From Epithemia pelagica (Eukaryota > Bacillariophyta > Bacillariophyceae > Surirellales > Surirellaceae), in NCBI GenBank assembly GCA_946965045.2, contig OX337228.1:4278001-4342000 (forward strand): a DNA stretch of 64,000 nt, written 5' to 3'. Below are positions 38,538 through 49,960 of this stretch, in pieces (position 1 is the first letter of the stretch; each line of letters opens with the position of its first letter). The notes under the pieces are model-generated. The model saw nothing but the letters and a program-made list of their open reading frames with translations, was not told the origin of the DNA and ran no database searches. The position numbers were made by a program, and so were the translations under genes.

Positions 38538-41500
38538 TTGCCCTGCTCAACTGGACATCAACTTATCGAATGGCAAGTGGCAATGCTCAATCTAGCTATC
38601 AGCCATCGCTACAGCCTATCACGATGGAAACATATCGTCAACGTGATGATATTGAAGGAACCAAACAATCATCGGATTCATCGTCTAAGAGTTATACACC
38701 TGTATGAACAGGCCTGTATGAACAGGATTATAACCTGATCTTAGCAGTGAAATGGAGACAGATGATACGCAACGGTTCTAACAATCAACTTTTACATCCC
38801 CAACAGTTCGGTGGAGTTCCAGGAAAAGACGCTATCCTTCCAACCATGTTGGAAGAGTTCCAATATGAGATTAGCCGCGCGAGCAAACGGCCGCTAGTCC
38901 ACCTCGACTACGATGCAACGGCGTGCTACGACAGAATCGTGATGTCGTTTGGCAGCCTAGCATCTCGATCCTATGGCCAGCATCGATCAGTGGTATTTAT
39001 CAATGCTGCTACTCTAGAGGATGCAAAATACTACCTCAAGACGCAACTTGGTGTATCAGAGCAGTTTTACAAACACTGCAAAATTTTCCCAATCTACGGT
39101 TCCGGACAGGGAGCAGGAAACTCTCCAGGAATATGGTGTGTAATCAGTTCGGTACTTTTTTATGCGTACGATGAAAAGGCTCATGGAGCGACATTTCGTT
39201 CTCCACAAGGAGAGATTGAGGCTCAAGTTTTTATGATAGGATTTGTGGATGACACCAGCGGGAGTACGAACGACTTCAACTTGCCCAAGCGTCAGTCACC
39301 GGAACATTACATCGTCAAGGCTACCAAGGATGCTCAAAGGTGGAATGATGTTCTACGAGTATCGGGTGGAGCTTTGGAAGATAGCAAATGCTCATATCAC
39401 TTCCTCTACTTTGACTTTACAATTGATGGGCTACCGTACCTTTGCAATGGCCAGATTGGACCTCGTATCAGCATACAGTTTAACAACAACAATTCACCGC
39501 ATCCGCTAAAGCAACTCTCCGCTTATCAAAGCCATAAAACACTTGGCGTAATGAAATCACCGGCTTCAACCGACCGAAGTCTCTTCCTTGCTCTCGCCAA
39601 GAAAAACAGTCAACATACCAGTGTCATGGCACGAAGCCCGTTTAATCGAACAGACGCCTGGGCGTATTATCATTCCGTCTACTTACCAAGCATTACCTAC
39701 CCAATGCCATCATCATCCCTCTCTGACAAGCACTGTAAAGCCCTCCAACGACAATTCAAGAAGGCCCTGTTACCAAAATGCGGTTATAACAGGTGCACTC
39801 CAAATGCAATCGTGTACGGGTCCCCAGATTTCGGAGGAATTGGTTTGCGATCCCTAGCTACCGAACGAGGAATCTCACAAGTCTACATGTTCCTTGCGTG
39901 TCTGCGGTCCCAAGGATTGCCATCTGATCTTGCTCACATTACAGTGTCCTAGGGCCAGTGGCTAGCCGGTACCAGTGTATCTATTCTCGAAGATGTCAAA
40001 ACTCCACTCCCCCACTTAGCTCCCATGATGTGGCTTCCTTCTCTCCGATCCTTTTTAGCAACTGTTGACTGCAGAATTGAACTCGCACAAGATTTCATCA
40101 TTCCTCTACAGCGGGAAAACGACTCGTTTCTAATGGACCACGCTTTACAATTTACCATGCAACCTTTGGATTTGCAACTATTGAACGCATGCAGATTGTA
40201 TCTCGGTGTTACACTGGTTAGCGATATTACCACCTGCAACGGGCAATGCTTATCTTTATCACCTACTCTTGGTCTGCATCTACAACATTCTACTCTACGA
40301 GGACTAACAGCCTACCAAGATTATCCGAGCACCAAAGCATGGAACTTGTGGCGGAAATTTCTTTCAACCTTAACCACCGGCGATACTAACAGACGACTCA
40401 ATAACCCCTTGGGCAAATGGCTGAAAACTGGCTACTCAACGATACGGAAATGGAATTGTTATTTGTGCGAACAGTCATCTCGACTGTTTGTCCTCGATGG
40501 TGCTAACTACCGAATCTACCATGAAAACTTGTACCGCTGGTTCTCACCGACTGACCAATTTACTCTCATTGTCCCGGCAGCTGCTGTCCCAGTTACGACA
40601 ACACCTGCTCCGTTCAACCAGAGGATTCTTCACAAGTATAGTCACCGTCTGGATCCTGTACCACAGGAAGTCCCTAACACGTTTACTGCTCATGTGATGT
40701 CTTTGCCAAAGTGGGAACAAGATCTTCTTTCCGGATTTGTTCTCCGCTGCTCTCCTTCAATTTTGTTCGAACAATTCACAAACGGACTTGTCTTGTGCAG
40801 CGATGGTTCCGCGGCTCTCTTTACCGGGAGCTTCGGTGCTGTATGTGTCTCCCATGAAAACCAACGCCTGTTTGAATTGGCCGGCCCCGCCCCCGGATTC
40901 AGGACTTCATCGTTTCGGGCAGAAAGCTACGGCTATCTGTCCTTGCTACGTTCCATTTATCACCTATGTCTTTTTCACAATCAGAATCTCCCCAACGATC
41001 TACACTTTTACACGGATTCATTGAGCATGATCGAAACCGTCAGACAACGTTTGGACTGGCAAGTTGAATACCCTTACTCAACAATGGGACCCGACTGGGA
41101 CTTGCAGCAGTCGATAGTTTATACATTACGTCAGTTTCCCTCGATTCCTCCGCTCAGTCATGTCAAGGCACATCAAGATCGATATCACCTGTATGAGACA
41201 TTGCCTCTTGAATCTCAATTGAACGTCCAAGCTGACCATTTAGCCGGTGAATACCGTTATCCTACAACAATTTCTTCTCGGTTCAGCCCACTCATTACTG
41301 GCACTGTTGCTGCGTTGCATGGCCCGTCTGGGACCATTACATCCAACTACAGAAGCACTCTTCGCCGTCTTTCGAGCGATCCGGTAATTACAGAGTACCT
41401 GAAATCTAAACATCACTGGTCTTCTTCGGTCTTTGACTCGATTTGCTGGGACACACATGGTTCTGTGATGCGGGCAAACTTTCATCGCCGCCATTTTCTC

Positions 41501-42214
41501 ACCAAATACGTCCACAACTGGCTACCAGTTGGCACTCTCAAACAACACTACGCCAACCATTATACGTGCATGTGCCCAAACTGTCCGAACATACAAGAAA
41601 ATCGCTCCCATTTCCTTTGCTGCCCGTCTAGACAAAACTGGACGGGTCCATTGTTTGATGAGCTCAATGATTTTTGGACTGAGAACTCTTTCGATCCATG
41701 TCTCGTCATCATTCTTCGTGAAGCAATGCGCCTGTGGCTTGCTGACACTCCTATTGCGCTTCCGACTGTTCCTGCACCATATCAAGCACTGATTATCCGC
41801 CAAACGCTTGTTGGATGGGATCAATTGTTCTTCGGTCGCTTTGTCAAAGACTGGATTAGTCTCCAAGACAAATTTGTCTCTGCTCATGAATTGAACCCTG
41901 TCAAGTTCTCTGGACATCGCTCTATTTGTGGCAGTATCAAAATTATATGGCAACACGTGCACAACCTCTGGACGCGCCGTAATCTGGACGTTCACGGTCG
42001 TAACGCTCCCACTCGTGAAGCTGCTTCTCTCGACCAAGCCCGTCGCGAAATTGTCGACTTGTATCTTCTGCGATCGTCTGTTCCTTCGGCAGATCGTACC
42101 TTCTTTTATGATTCCACTGCAACTCATTTTCTCCACGAAACCACCTCCACTCAATTACATACCTGGCTCAATACATGGCGTCCCGTCATTCTTCATTATG
42201 CTGGACTAGCTTGA
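38538..42214 (+). pseudogene. broken retroelement polyprotein: reverse transcriptase, RNase H, zinc knuckle
   Basis: The coding remains of the LINE-like element. First comes RT lead-in sequence (SRWKHIVNVMILKEPNNHRIHRLRVIHLYE). The RT core follows at 38747-39952: FGGVPGKDA, motif A LDYDATACYDRI, GSGQGAGNSPGIW, and motif C FVDDTSG. The second half at 40025-42214 has an RNase H domain with its acidic residues (LCSDGSAA, FRAESYGYLS, HFYTDSLSMI, VQADHLAGEY) and a C2HC-like knuckle CPNCPNIQENRSHFLCC. Two lesions are visible. A perfect 14-bp tandem duplication at 38699-38726 shifts the frame between the RT lead-in and core. A TAG at 39950-39952 stops the frame between RT and RNase H, and the same frame continues after it. 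A third possibility is that the TAG is a normal boundary, but no ATG follows for 24 codons. Confidence 0.85.
38699..38726. repeat. 14-bp perfect tandem duplication
   Basis: CCTGTATGAACAGG occurs twice head to tail (38699-38712 and 38713-38726) inside the retroelement RT sequence. Removing one copy restores the reading frame across the family motif LYEQDYNLIL, so this is a frameshifting duplication. Confidence 0.95.
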
Positions 42215-42534
42215 GTTCTTTTCAAGCTACCCTATTTAGTCTTCGCCTAGTTTTCTAGGCCCGGCGCGTCGGTCGGCGTCACCATGCGTGGTGCGTGCGG
42301 CAGCGTTATAAGGCCATTCCTTTAGCTCAACAAAACCAATCCGTGCGGGCCGGCCGGATTTGGTTTTGAAAATGTGCCTAAACGCCGTCCTTACGCATTC
42401 GCAAAACAAATCCAAAAGACCGCACCTGTCCCCCATCCTGACCCCCATCCTCCCCCACTCTTCACTTAGAAAAATTGTATACTAAAACTATTGGGTACTA
42501 AGGAAGCGACCTTTTATGCAAGAATACCGTTAGA

Positions 42535-42573
42535 GTCGAACGCCCGCCCATCATGTCGAACGCCCGCCCAACA
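42535..42573. repeat. short direct repeat, two copies
   Basis: TCGAACGCCCGCCCA occurs twice about 20 bp apart, both copies inside the inverted-repeat element. No function is evident. Confidence 0.8.
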
Positions 42574-42638
42574 TATTCGAAACTGTAGGCTGGCCTCTAC
42601 ACTAGCATAAGTAAAACACTATCCCTAATGAATTTCCC

Positions 42639-42686
42639 GGATTTGTTCGAACCAATCCGGGGTCCTGGATTGGTTCGAACAAATCC
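42639..42686. repeat. perfect 20-bp hairpin with 8-nt loop
   Basis: The left arm GGATTTGTTCGAACCAATCC (42639-42658) and the right arm (42667-42686) are exact reverse complements around the 8-base spacer GGGGTCCT. It lies within the inverted-repeat element just described. Confidence 0.95.
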
Positions 42687-43113
42687 AGAAATGCTGTTTT
42701 ACCCGGATATATGACGTAAGCGTGACGCAAAATGCTGACGTGCATGCAATCTCGATTTGGTTTTGCGAGCTAAAGGATTGGCCTAATAGATTCCCTCCGA
42801 TTGCGGGGGTACCTCCCGTCTGCTGTCCATACGGTTATTCCCATATTTTCCTAAAAAATGTAAAACTTATTTCTTTCAAATTTCTTTTGATTTAGCACAT
42901 TATTATAACGTCCAAGCCGACTGTAATAACTGGCTTCGCCCTATTGTGTAGCCGCTTGCGCTCATGAATGGGAAACAGGAACCGGCGTGAGCCGTGAGAC
43001 TTGACGAGACATGCACAGAGAAATCTACAAGCCCATTTTGTACTCTAAAGTCTATACTGTTTCAGAAGCGAGTACTCTTTACGTAGTAGTGGATCAAGCT
43101 TCACGGAATCATA

Positions 43114-43114
<1 letters not shown>

Positions 43115-43149
<35 letters not shown>
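43115..43149. repeat. (CA)n microsatellite
   Basis: An uninterrupted run of about 17 CA dinucleotides in the non-coding block between the retroelement and topoisomerase II. Confidence 0.97.
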
Positions 43150-43150
<1 letters not shown>

Positions 43151-43317
43151 AAACCCTGAAAATACACACACATGATGCAATGCACCTCTAGGAGTATCAA
43201 CACAAGCTCCTGGCACTTTGTCTATGGCAAAGATAAAAGCATAGTCCACTACTAGTTTAGGCTTCCTGCTTCCTGGGCTTACATACCCCATGATGACGCT
43301 GTCAAACCTTCGCTTCA

Positions 43318-43357
43318 TCATTGCAGTGGTTGATTGTTCATTGCAGTGGTTGATTGT
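43318..43357. repeat. 20-bp tandem repeat, two exact copies
   Basis: TCATTGCAGTGGTTGATTGT is repeated twice head to tail without mismatch in non-coding sequence. Confidence 0.95.
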
Positions 43358-43382
43358 CATGTTTCATGTTGTCATCCTTCCT

Positions 43383-43446
43383 TTGATGCATTATGCCTTC
43401 ACTTGTGATCTAGGTTGATGCATTCTGCCTTCACTTGTGATCTAGG
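43383..43446. repeat. 32-bp tandem repeat, two copies
   Basis: Two adjacent 32-bp units (43383-43414 and 43415-43446), each starting TTGATGCATT and ending GTGATCTAGG, differ by one base. They lie just after the 20-bp tandem repeat. Confidence 0.95.
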
Positions 43447-43754
43447 TGGATGGTTTTGACCATAAAGTTGTCACTGTGGTCGTTCGTCCGGCTGGATGGT
43501 TTTCTTTTGGTTTTTGGTGTGCTCATGGTCGTCTTTTGTGGTGTTGCTCGAAAAGTGAGACGATATACAAGGCGTGACCGGCGCGTCGATTTCGAACGAT
43601 CGAAGAGAGGCTGGCGATATCACCCGGCTGGCGCTTTGGGAAAAAATACGAGACAATTTTTTTCCTTTCGGATGACGGACGAACAAAGGTACCCCCCCAA
43701 TCGCACCCTTTTTTTTTTGCCTTTTGCCCGTTGCCCTCCGAACTCCAAACCTTA

Positions 43755-44466
43755 GGGGGTATATTATCGGGCGCGCGGAGCATGTGCGGAGCATGATATG
43801 GGCGGAGAAAGGCCCGGATATAGAGCTTTCCTCCGCAAAATTTACATGCGGAGGAAGAGTGTGGAGCATGGTTGGAAGCAAAATCACGCGCCCACACACC
43901 ACACACCACACACCACACACTCAATGCGTCGAACAGTCGAAGTCTTCCGATGATGGATTTGTCATGGACAAAAGCGATGACAGAGTCTATCTAAGCACTA
44001 GTATTGTAGACAAGTACATATAGTCGGCCAACTGTTGCTGCCTTGCTCTTTAGGAGTCTTTTCTATCCTCATGGTGGAGGTTGTGTTTCCATAGAGCATG
44101 GAAATTGACGTGTCTTTCCCACATGAGCTCGTAGGGCCAACAGAACAACAGGTGAAATATCCAATGGATACTCTAAATGAAAAGAAGTCTATAAAGGGAA
44201 TGATTATTGTGTCCGGAAAGCACCCCTTTGCTTGCCATCGTCTTCCCAAAATTGCTCTTCTCCTTCCTTTTCGATTCCATACTTAAGGCGACCCATACGC
44301 GTTTCCGTGACGGTCGAGGATTTTGAGCGCGCGCGCCGCGCATGCTCCGCATCTCTGCATCCGCCCACCGATAATATAGACGCGCGGAGCATGCATCGTG
44401 GAGCATGCATTGCTCCCCCCATATCCATGCTCCGCCCATGCTCCGCGCGCCCGATAACATACCCCC
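43755..44466. mobile_element. 712-bp Harbinger-like MITE with about 50-bp inverted ends and TTA duplication
   Basis: The left end (43755 onward, GGGGGTATATTATCGGGCGC) and the reverse complement of the right end (to 44466, GGGGGTATGTTATCGGGCGC) match over about 50 bp, including GCGGAGCATG repeated twice in each. Both sides are flanked by TTA (43752-43754 and 44467-44469). A TTA/TAA target and GGG-starting ends are the pattern of PIF/Harbinger elements. The interior holds a CACACACCA-type repeat near 43890-43920 and a strong palindrome at about 44380-44455, but no credible transposase frame, so the element is non-autonomous. It ends 283 bp before the topoisomerase II start codon. Confidence 0.85.
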
Positions 44467-44749
44467 TTATTGTACAAGAAAGAGGGGGGAGCGTTGTGGA
44501 TAATGAGTCACGCATAAGGTTATTACGGAGCAGTACGCTCGGGTAGATTTTCCGACCACACGCGGTCTTTGGGTCGCCGGCCCGCTTCTGGAGGTCACAT
44601 GTCAGCGCGGGCTGACCCAATGATTGTCACAGGTTGATGGTTGAGTGCATTAATTTCTTCCTCGGTGCACTCCTCAGGCTCATCTTTTGTCTCACTCTTT
44701 TGGAAGGAAGAATCCAGTGTACCCAAGTTTACAGAGAGAGCGCGTCAAA

Positions 44750-47700
44750 ATGAGTGACAGTGAAGATATCATGATGGAAGAGGACAGCTTCGTCGACGAT
44801 GAGTCCTTTTCTTCCAACACGTACTCCGACGAGGAGAACCCACCGACGACTTCCAAGTCGAAAGGAACCATAAAGTCATCCGTCACGGCGAAGAATTCCA
44901 CCAGTGTGCTGTCCGAAAGGAGCACGAACGCTTCAGCCACAGCAAAAAGTAAACAGAAAACGGTCGAGGAGACGTATCAGAAAAAGTCTCAATTGGAACA
45001 CATTCTTCTCCGTCCGGACACGTACAGTGAGTCATTCGATCAGATAAAGGATCCATCAACCGTAATCTCGCTGACTCTTTCTGTGCTTCCTTTTTCCAGT
45101 TGGTTCTGTAGAACCTCATACACAGAGAATGTTTGTCCTTGATGGTGATCAAATTGCAGAGCGTGAAATTACTTTCACCCCTGGGCTCTTCAAGATTTTC
45201 GACGAGATTGTAGTAAATGCAGCCGACAACAAGCAACGTGATCCGAACATGGACCTTCTTGAGATTACTATCAATGCCGAAGAAAACGTCATTTCTGTAA
45301 AAAACAACGGAAAAGGAATTCCTGTGCTAATGCACAAGGAGCATAACGTTTACGTGCCTGAGCTCATTTTCGGTCACCTCTTGACAGGCAGTAACTTCGA
45401 CGACAACGAAAAGAAAACAACGGGAGGACGTAATGGATATGGAGCGAAACTGGCAAATGTCTTCAGTACCACATTCAATGTAGAGTGTGTTGACGTGGAG
45501 AACGGATTCTTCTACAGTCAGACATTCTCAGCAAACATGACAGTGAAGGGAACTCCTACTGTGAAGAAATGCACCAAAGCACAGGCAAAGAAGGGCGACT
45601 ACGTCAAAATCACTTTTTCGCCTGAGTTGCGTCGGTTCAAAATGGACTCTCTAGATTCTGACACTGTTTCTCTTCTAGCGAAACGTGCATATGATATGGC
45701 TGGTACAATGGCTAGTAGTCATGGAAAGAAGCTGTCCGTAACATTGAACGGGAAAAAGCTACAAGTGCGATCGTTTCAAGAGTATCTAAAGGTCTTCCGC
45801 GGAATCAGTCCTCCTGTGGCGTACGAAAAGGTAAGTTATCTATTAGCCGAAGACAACATCGAGCTGTCAGCGGTCTAACAAATTTTCCTTGAAACAGAGT
45901 GAGTCATGGGAAGTCGCGGTTGCCTCATCGACCGACGCTACAATGACACATGTGTCGTTTGTAAATGCAATTTCGACTTCCAAGGGCGGAGGTCATGTGA
46001 CCTATATTGCAGACCAGGTTGCGACTCATCTACAGAAGATAGTCAAGAAGAAGAACAAAGGTGGCACCGAAATAAAGGCGGGTCAAATCAAGAACCACCT
46101 GGCAATATTCGTAAACTGTCTCATTCACAATCCCGCTTTCGATAGTCAGACGAAGGAATTCCTTACGACGAAACCAAAGAACTTTGGGACGAGTTGCAAG
46201 TTGTCAGATGCTTTTCTTCGGAAACTAGACAAGAGTGAAATTGTTGATAACATCTTGGCTTTTGCGAGGTAAGAATTCCATTTCCTGATCTTTTGAAAGT
46301 CCTCATTCCCTTCGCTTCCTCACCATGGCACATCTCGATACTTCCTATAGCTTCAAAGATCGCCAAGCTCTGAAGCGAAAGGGTGGGGCAAAGAAAACCA
46401 AATTGACTGGGATCACCAAGCTCGACGATGCGAATTTTGCCGGGACGGCAAAATCCGTTGACTGCACTTTGATTATAACAGAAGGGGATTCTGCAAAATC
46501 TCTTGCAGTTTCTGGTCTTTCCGTTGTTGGTCGGGACTACTATGGGGTAAGACGCCGTTTTCTGTTCTAAGTCATTTCCTTCCACAACTCGTTTTTAACA
46601 TCATTGTCACCATATTCCAGGTTTTCCCACTTCGTGGCAAACCCCTCAATGTTCGAGATGCTACGTTGAAACAAGTGACAAACAATGAGGAAATCAAGAA
46701 TCTTGTTGACATTCTTGGTTTGAAGTACGGGAAGTCATACGATACTGATGTTGATATCAAAACGCTCCGATACGGTCATCTCATGGTACGTGCGTCGATC
46801 AGAAAGGAAACTTGAAGAATAATTTAGAATTACGACTGACCAGTGATGATCCAAAACTTGCATCGATGTCAGATTATGGCTGATCAAGATACAGACGGAA
46901 GCCATATCAAAGGGCTTGTTATCAATTTTATTCACCGTAAGTGCCATTCAATTATACATGACGCATAAAGTACCAAATGCACGTAACTCACACAGTCGCA
47001 GATTTCTGGCCTGGTTTGCTTGACCGACCTGGCTTTCTTCAGCAATTTATCACTCCTATTGTCAAGGCATCAAAGGGGAAGCAGTCGGAGACGTTCTTTA
47101 ATTTGCCTGAATATTCATCATGGTTGGAACAAACCGGAAATAACGGTAAGGGATGGAACATCAAATACTACAAGTAAGTCGAATGTTGCCGTGTTTCCTT
47201 CCAAAAAAGATCAGTCATATCTCACGTGATACTACGTTATGATTCAATCTACTTAGGGGTCTTGGTACCTCGACAAGTTCGGAGGCGAAAGAATATTTTT
47301 CGAACCTTGAAAAACACGAAATTAATTTTGCGACCCTTGAAGAGGATGTGTTCCGGGATGATGACAAATCCAGACTCTCGTTCTGTTTGCCGGACGTGGT
47401 TCCTTCTGGATCAGATATGATCGATATGGTGTTCCGCAAAACGAGAGTCGAAGATCGAAAGTTCTGGCTGAACTCTGTTGGAGGGGACACTTTCTTGGAT
47501 TACTCACAGGTGTCACGTACAGGGGTGAAGTTCTCTCATTTTATTAACAAGGAATACATTCTGTTTTCTCGCTATGACAACGTGAGATCAATCCCCCATC
47601 TGATCGATGGATTCAAACCTTCGCAGAGGAAAGTACTATATGGATGTTTCAAGAGGCGATTGAAGGGAGAAGTGAAGGTCGCGGTAAGTTATTTCGACTC

Positions 47701-49960
47701 TGTGTTATTTGATGAGCGAAAACGATAGCTCACCTAATGTTCCCTTTCTTCACGAATACCATATGTTACAGCAACTCACTGGTTATATCGCCGAACATTC
47801 TGCGTACCACCACGGTGAACAATCACTCCAAGGAGCAATTATTGGAATGGCGCAAAACTTCTGTGGCTCTAACAATATTAACCTTCTCACACCTTCTGGT
47901 CAATTTGGAACCAGGCGAATGGGAGGTAAAGATGCCGCATCAGCTCGATATATCTTCACCAAGGTAAGAAAAGATACTTCGCCTCTTATTTGTCTTTGAG
48001 CCCGTCATCTCATTCTATCTTGATGTGTGCGTTGAAGCTGGAACCGATTACGCGTTTGATTTTTCACCCTGACGACGACGAACTCCTAAGCTATCTCAAA
48101 GACGACGGCGAATCCATAGAGCCGTCGTTCTATGTCCCCGTGATTCCCATGGTTCTTGTGAATGGGGCTGAGGGAATCGGGACTGGGTGGAGCTCATCAG
48201 TGAATAATCACGATCCACGTGATATTGTTGCAAACTTGAGGACAAAGATCCATGGTGGGCAGTTCCAACCCATGGCTCCTTTCTACTACGGCTTCACCGG
48301 TGACGTAAGTAGAGGCGGTGTCGCTTGTTCTGTATCCTTTCTCGTTGTCTCATCCAAGTCTTCGCCCTTCAGGTAATCGAAGATCCATCAAAGCGAGGAA
48401 CATTCAGTGCGAATGGAGAAATCGAACGGATTGATGACACAACGTTGCATATTTCAGAGCTTCCGATACGTAAATGGACGCAAGACTACAAATCATTCCT
48501 TGAAAAGCTCCTAACAGGGGACGGGAAAACGTCTGAGATTAAAGATTTCCGTGAGAACCACACTGACACTACAGTTTCGTTCACCGTCGTCTGCAGCAAG
48601 GATAAAATTGACGAGTTTGAGAAAGATAAAAATGGACTTTGTGGAAAGTTTAAACTGTCGGGATCCCTAACAACTTCAAATATGAATTTGTTCAATGAAG
48701 AAGGACGTATCGTTAAGTTTGAAGACACAAGAGAGATTCTTGAAACCTTTTATTCTATCCGCCTTCACTTCTATGAAAAGCGGAAGGACTTCTTGCTCGA
48801 GAAACTTCAAATTGAACAGCGGAAGTTGTCAAACAAAGTACGATCACGTGTTATTCCATATTGCGCCTTCAAGGGTCCATTCCTCATTCTCTATCTCCTC
48901 TTTTGTCCAGGCACGATTCGTGAGGGAGGTTTGTTCGGGAGACTTGGTAGTGAGCAACCGGAAACAAACGGAGATCCTCGCTGAGTTGCAGAGCCGAGGA
49001 TATGAAACTTTCTCTAGCGAGAGACTGGGAAAAAACGAATCGTCTGAAGAAGACGAAGATGAATCTGGGATTTCTGACAGCGCTCTGGCGAAGGGATATG
49101 ACTACCTACTCGGAATGAAGATATGGTCTTTGACTTTTGAAAAGGCTGAAAAACTGTTGGAGGAGCTTGCAGTCAAGACGACAGAGCTTGAAGAGCTTGA
49201 AGCGACATCGCCAAGTCAGATTTGGCTCAATGATCTTGAAGCCATTGATAAAGCTTTGGATGACCGTGATGCGTCGTTTGAAGCAGCAAAGCAAGAAGAG
49301 CTAAACGCACAGGCGAAGAATCAGAAGCACAGAGCGAAGACACAAAGGAAGACCCAGAAGAAGCCATCAGGCCGGAAGAAGGCGCAAACAAGGGACTTGG
49401 ATGAAGAATCCTCCTCCTCGGATATTATCATGGGTGAAACCGCTGCGAAGCAAAATCCGCGAAAAGAAGCCACAAATAAAAAGAAAGCCCCTGTGAAGGA
49501 AGTCATGCCCTCGAAGCCTCTTTTGGATCTCACAGACAGTGGGGACGAGGCAGAAAGTATCGGACTAGCGGAGAGGATTCAGAAGCGTCTTCACCTGTCG
49601 GTCAACGTAGAGAACGCTGTTGAAAGCAAAAAGCGAGCAGCTTCACCAGTTCTTGAGGAAAGCAATGCGGGATCATCTTTCCCTCAACGTGATCCTAAAA
49701 CCCAACAGGCAAAGATGGGAGTTCCTCCGAAGAAGGCAGCCCCGGTAAAGAAATCATCATTACAGGCAAAGAAACGAGCGGCTGCGAGCAAAATCATGGA
49801 ATATGAAGATTCGAGCGATTCTGGTGACGACTTTAGCCTCAACTCTGACGCGGACCCTTCAGTTTCTGTGTCTCAACCCAACAGATCTCGAAGTGCCCGC
49901 AATCGTAAACCGGTCGTGTATGCGATCGATGGAGATTCCAGTGACGAATCGTTGACATAG
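44750..49960 (+). CDS. TOP2: DNA topoisomerase II (12 exons)
   Basis: The eukaryotic type IIA topoisomerase that passes one duplex through another in the nucleus. Exons: 44750-45026, 45100-45830, 45898-46268, 46351-46546, 46621-46785, 46873-46936, 47002-47173, 47257-47683, 47772-47963, 48038-48304, 48373-48837 and 48911-49960. All introns are GT-AG and 65-88 bp; the exons sum to 1459 codons including the stop (1458 residues). Domains in order: an acidic N-tail, GHKL ATPase (PDTYIGSVE, GGRNGYGAKL), TOPRIM (EGDSAKSLAVSGLSV, IMADQDTDGSHIKGLV), then the DNA gate with GGKDAASARYIFTK (active-site Tyr near residue 861). The C-terminal tail of about 270 residues is Lys/Ser/Glu-rich with nuclear-localisation-like clusters. 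The start is an ATG at 44750. All catalytic motifs are intact. It has more introns than any other gene in the window. Confidence 0.95.

Larger units (their letters stand above)
38525..42310 (+). mobile_element. 5'-truncated LINE-like non-LTR retroelement (RT + RNase H)
   Basis: A degenerate retroelement on the plus strand. Reading starts within the reverse transcriptase domain near 38538 (no upstream endonuclease or ORF1 is visible, so it is 5'-truncated) and ends at the TGA at 42212-42214. A short tail follows that shares a GC-rich module ending GGCAGCGTTA (about 42265-42309) with the diverged copy near 58.9 kb. Both ends are approximate. It lies between QTRT1 and topoisomerase II. The tail runs directly into a set of inverted repeats. 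Confidence 0.8.
42309..42787. repeat. inverted-repeat element on the tail of the LINE-like element
   Basis: About 35 bp at the left (from 42311: AGGCCATTCCTTTAGCTC, then CAAAACCAA) match the reverse complement of the right end (about 42750-42785: AGGCCAATCCTTTAGCTC, then CAAAACCAA) with a few mismatches. The interior is palindrome-rich, with several copies of a GGATTTG-type word. There is no coding frame. It could be a small MITE of about 480 bp. Target-site duplication is not resolved, and the sequence after the right end (AATAGATT) resembles the tail of the second LINE-like copy (AATAGACT). Confidence 0.65.

Noticed and set aside
42639-42686. A GGTTCGAAC word resembling a tRNA T-loop
   Set aside because: It is part of a perfect palindrome; no acceptor, D or anticodon arm can be drawn around it.
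43890-43920. CACACACCA repeats as a possible CRISPR or satellite array
   Set aside because: Simple low-complexity repeat inside the Harbinger-like MITE, with no spacers.
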